Shown: positions 1 to 6,814 of the stretch, piece by piece
Position numbering within the stretch: position 1 is the first letter of the stretch
How the letters are laid out: each line of letters begins with the position of its first letter
NCBI GenBank assembly: GCA_024234975.1
Contig: JACKNH010000035.1
Coordinates: forward strand, 1-36,824
Direction: 5' to 3'
DNA from: Gammaproteobacteria bacterium
GTDB lineage: Bacteria > Pseudomonadota > Gammaproteobacteria > Ga0077536
DNA: 36,824 bases
Made by a program: the position numbers and the translations under genes
Notes under the pieces: generated by a model
What the model saw: only the letters and a program-made list of their open reading frames with translations
Told to the model about the DNA's origin: nothing
Databases searched by the model: none

Positions 1-56
1 AAAATGACGGAGCAGTAAAACGAAGCCCATGCGAATTTCCCCGGTGTCGGGTGAAG
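1..56 (+). repeat. Partial copy of a dispersed repeat (tail half)
   Basis: These 56 bases align without gaps to 29946-30001 with 7 differences by eye, and all seven are transitions. At the second site the sequence continues leftward into a palindromic element. Here the window begins, so only the right end and the tail after the GAATGACGG-like terminus can be seen. The two copies lie in direct orientation about 30 kb apart. It is most likely one member of a genome-wide intergenic repeat family. Confidence 0.75.
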
Positions 57-142
57 ACCCATTTTTCATAGCAAACACCTGGAATTCACATTCCGAAATC
101 CAACCAGGGCGGTTGAATAGCCGGTGCCCGGTTTTTTGCCAT

Positions 143-159
143 CAGTTGCTGAATCAACG
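143..159. repeat. 17-bp direct repeat, left of the integrase
   Basis: CAGTTGCTGAATCAACG here matches CAGTTGCTGAAGCAACG at 1764-1780 in 16 of 17 positions, in the same orientation. The two copies bracket the integrase gene. The core is itself an imperfect palindrome (GTTG...CAAC). A pair of short repeats around an integrase gene could be recombinase arm or core binding sites, but a chance match of this quality over 37 kb is not impossible. Confidence 0.45.
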
Positions 160-287
160 ATGAATCTTCCCTCTGCACAAGAGGGTCGACGAATTCCGAA
201 AACGTGGACCTGATCAGGTGCCGTCACTTTGCAGATTATCCGGAATATATCTGGAGGATGGAAACGTCAAAATGCCGATCGCAACGC

Positions 288-1553
288 CTATAAGCCCGGT
301 TTTCGTTTGACAGACTCCACCACATCAAGCAACTTCTCAGGTGCCAGGTAAGCATAGCGTCTGGTGGTACGCAGATTGGTATGACCCAATACAACGCCGA
401 CCGCATGCAATGAATTGCCAGCTTGAACGATCATACTTGCGGCATGATGTCGCAAGTCGCTGTAGCGGAAACCCTTGATGTCTGCAGTCTGCATAACTTC
501 ATGCCAGGCCTTTTTGAAATCAGCTATCGGTTTATCGCCATTACCTGGAAATACGTATTTTCCAGTGTTTTTTGACCGTTCGCGCCACGCCCTGAGGATC
601 TCAACGGCTTCTGAATTCAATGGCACCCGCCTGGTTCGATTCGTCCGCGTACCCGCTGCCGCAATGGTCGCCATTCGTTCGGAGAGATCGATGTCCTGCC
701 ACTGGAGATTCAACACCTCGCTCCGCCGCATACCCGTATTTATCCCCAGCAGCACAATGGTCCGCAAGGGATCGGGCGTCATCCCCGGTCCGTTTTCCAT
801 TGCACGCGCCAATTGTTCTTCACGATCGCGCAACGCATTTCGCAACGCAGATTCTTCGTCAACAGACAGATAGCGTACGCGCTCGTTCGTCGGGAGTGCG
901 GGACGGCGCAGCCCTCGCACCGGATGGCTGGCAGGCTCGATTCGTTCGTCATCGACAACGCAGCTGTAAAAAGCACTTATTGCATTAAGGTTTCTATGCA
1001 ATGTGTGCGTACTGCCTGTGTACCGGCGAATGTATTCTCGCAGCCGGATCCGCGCTGCTTCTGCATCAGCCACGTCCAGCTGCATGAGGAAATCGAACTC
1101 ACGACGAATTCGCGCAATGTCATGCGCACCACTCTTGCGCCTGCCTGCAAGCGGCAGATAAATCTCGTTGAGAAACGCTTCTACTGAACTTGCTTTTGCA
1201 TGTCTGCGAACCTTTGCTTCGGCGCGTTTCTGATCGGCTGGATCTACCCCTTCTTGCAGCAGGGGCAGAAGGTTTTCCCGGATGTGTGCTCGCGCCCTGG
1301 CCGGGGTGAGTGCGGTTGCGCGTCCGACATTGAAATGTCGCGGTCTGCCGTCCCGCGGATGCCTGTAGTACCACTTGTATACCTTGGTCCCGGATGGGAA
1401 CACATGACAGTAAAGCCCGTTGGCATCGCGGTGGGTATCCCAGACCCTGTATGGCTTCACCGACACCGGTAACATCGCGATTGACTGAACATCGAACTCA
1501 AATGCGTTGCCGGTCTTGGCCCGCCGGGAACCTCTCGGCTCTTTTGCTAACAT
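288..1553 (-). CDS. Tyrosine recombinase / phage-type integrase
   Basis: Site-specific recombinase of 421 aa that would integrate or excise a mobile element. The N-terminal part (about residues 30-80, with GLYCHVFPSG) resembles the arm-DNA-binding domain of the DUF4102 integrase group. A core-binding helical domain follows (about 120-215), then the catalytic domain (about 225-415). Visible catalytic residues are R276 in TGMRRSE, R368 in SDLRHH, H391 in LGHTNL and the nucleophile Y400 in TTRRYAYL. The position usually held by the first histidine of HxLR is S365, a tolerated but uncommon substitution. The start is uncertain: M27 (MLPVSVKP) would also give a full integrase, and no strong Shine-Dalgarno precedes either start. 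No tRNA gene was recognised next to it. It may mark one edge of an island. Confidence 0.93.
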   Translation of the reverse strand: MLAKEPRGSRRAKTGNAFEFDVQSIAMLPVSVKPYRVWDTHRDANGLYCHVFPSGTKVYKWYYRHPRDGRPRHFNVGRATALTPARARAHIRENLLPLLQEGVDPADQKRAEAKVRRHAKASSVEAFLNEIYLPLAGRRKSGAHDIARIRREFDFLMQLDVADAEAARIRLREYIRRYTGSTHTLHRNLNAISAFYSCVVDDERIEPASHPVRGLRRPALPTNERVRYLSVDEESALRNALRDREEQLARAMENGPGMTPDPLRTIVLLGINTGMRRSEVLNLQWQDIDLSERMATIAAAGTRTNRTRRVPLNSEAVEILRAWRERSKNTGKYVFPGNGDKPIADFKKAWHEVMQTADIKGFRYSDLRHHAASMIVQAGNSLHAVGVVLGHTNLRTTRRYAYLAPEKLLDVVESVKRKPGL

Positions 1554-1817
1554 TCTGCTATTCCACGTGCTAATGGATTTTAGTACAGCAAGATTGGTCC
1601 ATAACTATCTGGAAATCAAGATATCTTTAGTTAGCGACGTAGCTTTTATGCACTTTATAGCGCTCAATAAATTCCTGCTCATTTGCATAAATACGGCAAA
1701 GTGCGCCGAACTCGCAAAAGCATGGCTTATCCGCTCGCGATGCATTGCCTGACCTGCGGCCGGCAGTTGCTGAAGCAACGCGGACGAAATTTCGCATGGC
1801 GGCAACAACTTGCAGTG
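1554..1817. other. AT-rich intergenic region upstream of the integrase
   Basis: This stretch is clearly richer in A and T than its surroundings (about 1560-1720), as expected for a promoter region or acquired DNA. It contains short palindromes such as AGATATCT. I see no convincing gene or RNA. The right copy of the 17-bp repeat lies in it. The promoter of the minus-strand integrase should be here, but I could not pick out a good -35/-10 pair. Confidence 0.5.
1764..1780. repeat. 17-bp direct repeat, right of the integrase
   Basis: CAGTTGCTGAAGCAACG is the partner of the copy at 143-159 (16/17 identical). This copy contains a perfect GTTGCT/AGCAAC inverted repeat. See the left copy for interpretation. 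Confidence 0.45.
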
Positions 1818-1847
1818 AAAAAAAAGCCCGCTGCTACGCGGGCCTTT
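1818..1847 (-). terminator. Rho-independent terminator of the lipoprotein gene
   Basis: On the minus strand a GCCCGC/GCGGGC stem with a 6-nt loop is followed at once by eight T residues (plus-strand A run 1818-1825, stem arms 1826-1831 and 1838-1843). It starts within a few bases of the lipoprotein stop codon, so it ends that transcript. The plus-strand reading has only a short T run and would be weaker. Confidence 0.85.
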
Positions 1848-1849
1848 TC

Positions 1850-2224
1850 TCATTCCTTTGGCTCAATCGGAATGACGTAGCTTGCCGGATATTCCCGGTG
1901 CTTGTCGGTAATGGCATCGGTGATTCCGAAATCCAGGAACACCGCACTGGCTACGATTTTCGCGCCAATGCTGCTCGGAATCGAACCTACGGCGCCACGG
2001 TCGTCGGAGGTTGAACAGTCATATTTCAGGACATCGTCGGACCTGCGCACGGAATATGTGATTGGGATGGTCGTCTCCCATACGCCGCGCTTGTTTTCCA
2101 GTTTGCACTTACCTTTCGAACCGTCACTGAATGACAATGCGATCGGCGTCATTGCATCGTTGGTCAATGTCGCGCATCCCCCGATTGCTACTGCCAATAC
2201 CGCCAAGGCTATTCCCTTTTTCAT
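1850..2224 (-). CDS. Small outer-envelope lipoprotein, function unknown
   Basis: A 124-aa protein starting MKKGIALAVLAVAIGGC, a compact signal peptide ending in a lipobox (AIGG before Cys17). It should be lipidated and anchored in the envelope. The mature part is small and polar, with C43, C71 and a hydrophobic segment near residues 85-100. The start at 2224 is preferred over the in-frame start at 2305 because it places the signal peptide at the N-terminus and is preceded by an AGGAAGAG Shine-Dalgarno with good spacing. It is a single gene with its own terminator directly after the stop. It resembles small lipoproteins seen in gammaproteobacterial genomes and phages, but I cannot assign a role. 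Confidence 0.8.
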   Translation of the reverse strand: MKKGIALAVLAVAIGGCATLTNDAMTPIALSFSDGSKGKCKLENKRGVWETTIPITYSVRRSDDVLKYDCSTSDDRGAVGSIPSSIGAKIVASAVFLDFGITDAITDKHREYPASYVIPIEPKE

Positions 2225-2485
2225 TGGTCTCTTCCTGACTGCCGAGTTATTGAAACACCTCGCGTGCGGCTCAAGGAACCGCTTGCGAAAAAGTGTCGCC
2301 GCCACAATTCTGGTTGTGACGCCGGTAGCATACGCTCGTTACTGCGGGACGATAAGCAGCGGTAAGCGGGCTGAATTTCAGCCACACGGCTAATTCCGGC
2401 CTGCACCAACCGGGGGTTCCAATCGAACTACTGATTCGGCATGCAGTGCGTGTAAACCGGGGATTGGTTGTAGTTCCGACGATAG

Positions 2486-3295
2486 TCAGACCGAAATCGA
2501 AACGAAAACGCTGGTTCGCCCGGCAAAGGCCGCAGTCACCAGCCTGGCATGAACGATCGAGATCTGGTCCGACGGGCGGACGCGGACGACCTGCCCTACA
2601 ACATCGAACGCGGGCGTCACGATTCTCACTACGGTATTTGGCTTGACCGGCGCGGCAGTGTAGAAGCTGATTCCATTGGCGGACAGATCACGCATGCGCG
2701 CGCGTGCGGACGTCTTGCTGGTGTCGTAATGCACCATTGCCACTTCGTCCTTGGCCACCCTGGCCGAAGCTCGGCGGCCGGCGCTATCACTCAGGCGGCC
2801 AAAACGATGTGCCACCGGAGCCAATGGCGCCTCGCAGCGCCCGCAACGCGTATCCGCGTCGATGACCGTGGGTGTCACGGCACGGCAATACGCGCACACG
2901 TTCAACGGCCCGGCTTTGCGTGCCGCGGGTCGGACACCGGCGACCTGTTCGCGCTGGCCCCTACCGGCCGCCGCATGGGTGCGACTGCGCCGGCTGCGAT
3001 CGTATTCCGCTCGCTTATCCGGGTTGCTCAGAACGGCATACGCCTGGTTGATCATCGCAGCAGTGTCGTGATCCCCACCAAGATCAGGATGATGTCGCAG
3101 CTTGGTCATCATGCTGCGGTAACTCGCGGTGATGATTTCCGCCGGCGCCTCCGGCTGTACGTGTAGGACACGATAGTAGTTTCGGCGCTCGTTGCTCATG
3201 CGTCTGGTCAGTCCGTCATCCGAGGCAGGGGTCTTGTGAAGGGATGCCGGGTTCAACGGTGTCATCGCCAGGATCCCATCGGTAGATGTCGGCAC
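2486..3295 (-). CDS. J-domain / zinc-ribbon / PilZ fusion protein
   Basis: A 269-aa cytoplasmic protein with three parts. A J domain (about 39-100) carries the HPD motif (H69-P70-D71 in HHPDLGGD) and should stimulate an Hsp70/DnaK partner. A short CxxC...CxxC knuckle (C134/C137, C151/C154) probably binds zinc. The C-terminal region (about 172-262) matches a PilZ c-di-GMP receptor: RxxxR at R175-R179 and D203-L-S-A-N-G208 as DxSxxG. It may couple c-di-GMP to chaperone activity. The GTG start at 3295 gives the longest form; ATG at 3265 or at 3199 (MSNERRNYYRVL, just before the J domain) are equally possible, and none has a clear Shine-Dalgarno. It is divergent from the gene at 3502. A diguanylate cyclase at 18216 is a possible but distant source of signal. 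Confidence 0.85.
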   Translation of the reverse strand: MPTSTDGILAMTPLNPASLHKTPASDDGLTRRMSNERRNYYRVLHVQPEAPAEIITASYRSMMTKLRHHPDLGGDHDTAAMINQAYAVLSNPDKRAEYDRSRRSRTHAAAGRGQREQVAGVRPAARKAGPLNVCAYCRAVTPTVIDADTRCGRCEAPLAPVAHRFGRLSDSAGRRASARVAKDEVAMVHYDTSKTSARARMRDLSANGISFYTAAPVKPNTVVRIVTPAFDVVGQVVRVRPSDQISIVHARLVTAAFAGRTSVFVSISV

Positions 3296-3501
3296 TGGTC
3301 TGCCGCTTCTTTACCTGCAGCAGCGCTCGAGCACGGACTTACAAAGGCGAAGGCACACTGTGAATAGCGGTAATCTGTCGCGAACCCGCGTCCCGCTTTG
3401 TCAACGCCTGTTGCACCGCGGATCCCTGCGATCCACGATGCCGACGGGGTTGATTTTCAATCGGTGTTGCCAGGCAACCACCGCGACAGGAGGACATCAG
3501 G

Positions 3502-4236
3502 ATGCGTCGTCATCACAACCATTTATCGACAGCTGCCCTATGTGCCGGCATTGCCGCCGCCGCGTGCAACGCTGCTGGCGCAGCAACGACCGCGTACGGG
3601 CCCACCCCTTACCTCAGCAGCGCAGACAGTCCGTTTATCGCAGTCTCGTTTGATGTGTTTCAACTCGAGGACTTCGAAGACGGGGCTTTGAATGCAACAG
3701 GTGTGTCCGCCACGCATGGCGGCAGCGTCATCGGCCCGCAGCCACAGGCTGACTCGGTCGACGCAGACGACGGCGTTCTCGACGGCAGCGGCGCCGCCGG
3801 ACGGTCGTTTTATTCCGGCGCGGTCACCACGGTTCTGGGTTTCAGTTTTGACGAATCGGTCCTGGGCACACTCCCCACACACGTCGGCCTGGTATGGACC
3901 GACGTCGGCTTTCTCATCGATTCCAGCCCGGGGGGCTTCGGCGACGTGGTGTTCCAGGCCTTCGATGCCACTGACCAACTGGTGATTTCAATCGACGGGA
4001 CGCAACTCGGCGATGGCAGCACCTTTGGCGGGACCGCTGAAGATCGGTTCTTCGGCGCACAACACGATGCCGGAATACTGCGCATCACTCTGACGATGCC
4101 GAACAGCGTCGATTTTGAAGTCGACCACCTGCAGTATGGCGTCGTCAGCCCGGTGCCCCTGCCGGGCGGGCTGATTCTGATGACACCGTTGGCCGCCTGG
4201 TTGGCCCGTCGAGGCAGGCAACGCGGAAAGGCTTAG
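3502..4236 (+). CDS. Exported protein with VPLPA-type C-terminal sorting tail
   Basis: A 244-aa protein with an N-terminal signal peptide (about 1-27, Ala-rich) and a C-terminus made of VPLPGG, a hydrophobic stretch (LILMTPLAAWL) and a basic end (ARRGRQRGKA). This tripartite tail is the layout of PEP-CTERM/VPLPA-CTERM signals, which exosortases recognise in Gram-negative bacteria making extracellular polysaccharide. The body (about 45-210) is rich in Gly, Asp, Phe and Val and probably forms a beta-sandwich; its function is unknown. The start is well fixed by AGGAGG at 3488-3493, eight bases before the ATG. No exosortase gene lies in the window. It converges on the OmpA-like gene with a 23-bp gap. 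Confidence 0.82.
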   Translation: MRRHHNHLSTAALCAGIAAAACNAAGAATTAYGPTPYLSSADSPFIAVSFDVFQLEDFEDGALNATGVSATHGGSVIGPQPQADSVDADDGVLDGSGAAGRSFYSGAVTTVLGFSFDESVLGTLPTHVGLVWTDVGFLIDSSPGGFGDVVFQAFDATDQLVISIDGTQLGDGSTFGGTAEDRFFGAQHDAGILRITLTMPNSVDFEVDHLQYGVVSPVPLPGGLILMTPLAAWLARRGRQRGKA

Positions 4237-4259
4237 CATCCGTCCGGTCCGCGCCGGCC

Positions 4260-5114
4260 TCAGCGTCGGCGCGGAACGAGTTCGACTTCAATGCGGCGGT
4301 TCTTCCAGTCCTCATGACCGTCGCCTTCAATGAGCAGCTGCGGCGGGCCGATGATGATGGATTTTTCATCCAGTCCCAGGCCAGCCATGATGCCTTTCAA
4401 CTTCTCACCACGCTGTTGCGCGATATCAGGCTTCTCTGCCAGCCGCGTACCGTCGTCAAGCAACGAACTGCCGCGGAACGGTGTCAAGGTCACCGTCGCG
4501 CGCGCTGCCCGGGCGTAGTGCACCAGTCGCACAATCTCCATCATGTCAGGGCCCGACCCGCGGTCACTGTTGTACGGGTAGTACAACGTGAAGTTTCGGG
4601 TTTCGAACGGTGGCCTGGGCTCAGCCAGGGCCGGCGATTCCGGGATTGCGGGCAACAGCGAAACTGCCGGCTCGCTGACCGAACGTTCCATCATCGCCAT
4701 CGCCGCCGCGCGCTGCTCCGGGCTGCCTCGATTGAATACACCTGACGCCACGCCAACCACGTTGCCGTCAAACGGTACGATTCTGTTGCAGCTGTCATCA
4801 AGTTCGGTCAGCACCGAGAACCGCCCTTGCAACGGAATACCACCACACACCAGTGGCCCATCAACCACCTGCCCTTCCACCAGCAAGCGATGCTTCAACT
4901 GCGGACGGCCGAAATCCTGCGCCTCGATCAATCCGTACCGCACACCATCATGCTCGGTGAAGAAACATAGATCCGTCTCCGGCCCGGTATCACGGGCTAT
5001 CGGACAGTCCTGAAACGATACGTAGTCACCAACGGCGGGCGTACCCGAGTTGGCACCGTGAGCGGCAGCGGCAACCGCAAGGCCAAAACTCGCGACGATT
5101 ATCTGCAATCGCAT
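4260..5114 (-). CDS. Exported protein with OmpA-type C-terminal domain
   Basis: A 284-aa protein with a Sec signal peptide (MRLQIIVASFGLAVAAAAHGA) and an OmpA-like peptidoglycan-associating domain at about 170-284. The domain is recognised by the start ETRNFTLYYPYNSDRG, the LAEKPDIAQQRGEKLKGIM helix region and the ending NRRIEVELVP, close to the usual NRRVEI/V signature. The N-terminal 150 residues contain several cysteines (37, 50, 90, 109) and match nothing I know. Its ATG overlaps the stop of the upstream cytochrome gene (TAATG), so the two are probably translationally coupled and may act together in the periplasm. The OmpA part may tether the complex to the cell wall. Confidence 0.82.
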   Translation of the reverse strand: MRLQIIVASFGLAVAAAAHGANSGTPAVGDYVSFQDCPIARDTGPETDLCFFTEHDGVRYGLIEAQDFGRPQLKHRLLVEGQVVDGPLVCGGIPLQGRFSVLTELDDSCNRIVPFDGNVVGVASGVFNRGSPEQRAAAMAMMERSVSEPAVSLLPAIPESPALAEPRPPFETRNFTLYYPYNSDRGSGPDMMEIVRLVHYARAARATVTLTPFRGSSLLDDGTRLAEKPDIAQQRGEKLKGIMAGLGLDEKSIIIGPPQLLIEGDGHEDWKNRRIEVELVPRRR

Positions 5115-6649
5115 TACAGTGCCCTCAGGAAATTGACCAGGTCACGCTTCTCCTGCTCGGTGTAGCCGATATTGAAACGCCGGTCGTAGAAATCGATCAT
5201 TTCGCGTAGATCGCCCGCTGATCCGTTGACGAAATAGGGTGCGCGCGCTGCCAACGCTCTGGACTGCTGCGTCATCGTGGCGCCGACGTCCCGGCACTTG
5301 CCCGTAATCAATGAGCGCCCCGGATCATGGGTGTAGATCACCCGACCCAGATATGACTGCGGAACGGCATCCGCATGGCAGGTGACCTTGAACAACGGCA
5401 GATCGTTCTGCGTGTTGGCCCAGGGATAATTGTTCAATCCCAAATCCATGAATCCTGGTGCGAGGTCCATACCCATCAACAACGTGTTATGGCATCCGGA
5501 ACCGCACGAGCGCTTGAACGGGTTACCCAGCCCCTTGTCGTTATAGGCGCCCACATCGGAAATGATGAAGCGACGCGCGTAAAACAATTCGGCACCGCGC
5601 GCGACCGAGGCACGGAACTCGCGCTGCTCCGGCGTCGCGCCGCCATTGGTCGCCGGGTCCGACCACATCGCAAACCGACCGAATATCCGGTTGATAGGAT
5701 TGTTGCCCAGCCTGCCGGGCGCCCCATCACGCAATGCTGCCGGGCCGATACCGGGTGGCGCGCCCTCGCCTGTCAACTCACCACCGATATCGTCGTAACT
5801 CTGTGCTGCATAGATCTGCTCTTCAAACGCAACGATCTGCCTGAGCTGCGCTTCTGTCAGCGGTTTGCTGACCTGCAGATGCGATGCCGCGGCGTCGCGC
5901 GCCTGGTTGCGTAGCGAAATACCGCGACCGTCGGACATCAACTGCAAAGAGACGAACTCGCCGGTTTCCGGGTCCTTGGGCAACAGGCTCTTGTCGTTGT
6001 AGAAGAAGGATTCGTGCGGCGGCACACCGTGCGGCAGCTCGGTCAGAAATTTGATGTTGGCCACCGGCCGCGGCCGCCGATAGACCGAAATCATCGGGGT
6101 TTTGCTGTTTATGCCGTAGTCGCTGTCGAGATTGCAGCCGGTCGGGTCCTGCACTACCTCGATATCGAACTCAACCGGTTTGGCACTGCCATCCGCTTCA
6201 CGCGGTGGCCATGGCAAAAAAATCCTGAACAGCCCCTTGTTCAACAGCAGCGAATGCGAAGCAGCGTCTTCTTGTGGCAGGTTGGGACAATTGGCGCCAT
6301 CGATGGCTGCGAACAGCGGGTCAGCAGCGCCGTGTGTTTCCCATTGTCGTTGAATGGAATCTACCGAAAGGCCCATGCCATCGGCGGGTTGATGGCAGGT
6401 GACACAGGCGCGGCCATTGGTCCCTATGGCGGAGAAAAAGGCATGCTTTTCGGTTTGAACTGCGCCTCCGGCGTTGATGACGCGAACGCGCCCGGTGGCG
6501 TTTTTGTATTCGGCTTGAGCAGCCAGCTCACCGCCCTGGTCCGGCGCCCACCATTGTGAAGCCGGTCCACCATATGCCTGGGCCCCGGCAAGTGCCGGCA
6601 GGCCGGAAATCGCCAGCAATACCGTGGAGATTCGACTGATGCGTTTCAA
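5114..6649 (-). CDS. Di-heme c-type cytochrome, MauG/CCP-like, with one CX3CH site
   Basis: A 511-aa periplasmic protein with signal peptide (cleavage near ALAGAQA). The first heme motif is canonical, C82-V-T-C85-H86. The second candidate is C382-G-S-G-C386-H387, with three residues between the cysteines instead of two. The C-terminus (from about 462, RALAARAPYFVNGSAGDLRE to the LVNFLRAL end) is typical of the second heme domain of bacterial cytochrome c peroxidase/MauG relatives, so a peroxidase or oxidase acting on a periplasmic substrate is likely. The start is a TTG: no in-frame ATG precedes the signal peptide, and GAGG lies about 8 bases upstream. It is longer than typical CCP (about 330 aa) because of an N-terminal and middle extension. 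It is coupled to the OmpA-like gene by a 1-bp overlap. Confidence 0.82.
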   Translation of the reverse strand: MKRISRISTVLLAISGLPALAGAQAYGGPASQWWAPDQGGELAAQAEYKNATGRVRVINAGGAVQTEKHAFFSAIGTNGRACVTCHQPADGMGLSVDSIQRQWETHGAADPLFAAIDGANCPNLPQEDAASHSLLLNKGLFRIFLPWPPREADGSAKPVEFDIEVVQDPTGCNLDSDYGINSKTPMISVYRRPRPVANIKFLTELPHGVPPHESFFYNDKSLLPKDPETGEFVSLQLMSDGRGISLRNQARDAAASHLQVSKPLTEAQLRQIVAFEEQIYAAQSYDDIGGELTGEGAPPGIGPAALRDGAPGRLGNNPINRIFGRFAMWSDPATNGGATPEQREFRASVARGAELFYARRFIISDVGAYNDKGLGNPFKRSCGSGCHNTLLMGMDLAPGFMDLGLNNYPWANTQNDLPLFKVTCHADAVPQSYLGRVIYTHDPGRSLITGKCRDVGATMTQQSRALAARAPYFVNGSAGDLREMIDFYDRRFNIGYTEQEKRDLVNFLRAL

Positions 6650-6713
6650 TTCTCGTTCCTCATCACCGGATATGACGGCAGCAGGCCGCCCGGGGAAATA
6701 GAACGTATTTTAA

Positions 6714-6719
6714 ATTATA
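6714..6719 (-). promoter_or_regulatory. Possible -10 box upstream of the di-heme cytochrome gene
   Basis: A perfect TATAAT on the minus strand lies in an unusually AT-rich patch (about 6705-6740), 65 bases upstream of the TTG start at 6649. No good -35 sits at 16-18 bp spacing; TTGATT is present but too close. The patch is the only sharply AT-rich spot in the 165-bp gap between the sulfatase and cytochrome genes, which suggests the cytochrome/OmpA pair has its own promoter. Confidence 0.35.
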
Positions 6720-6814
6720 AGAATAATCAACTATTCGCGACCCGCTGGCCGCCAGGTAAAAATGAGAATGGCTCGCATATCGGATTGCGGCCTGCACCGC
6801 CTCGAAAGCGTCGT

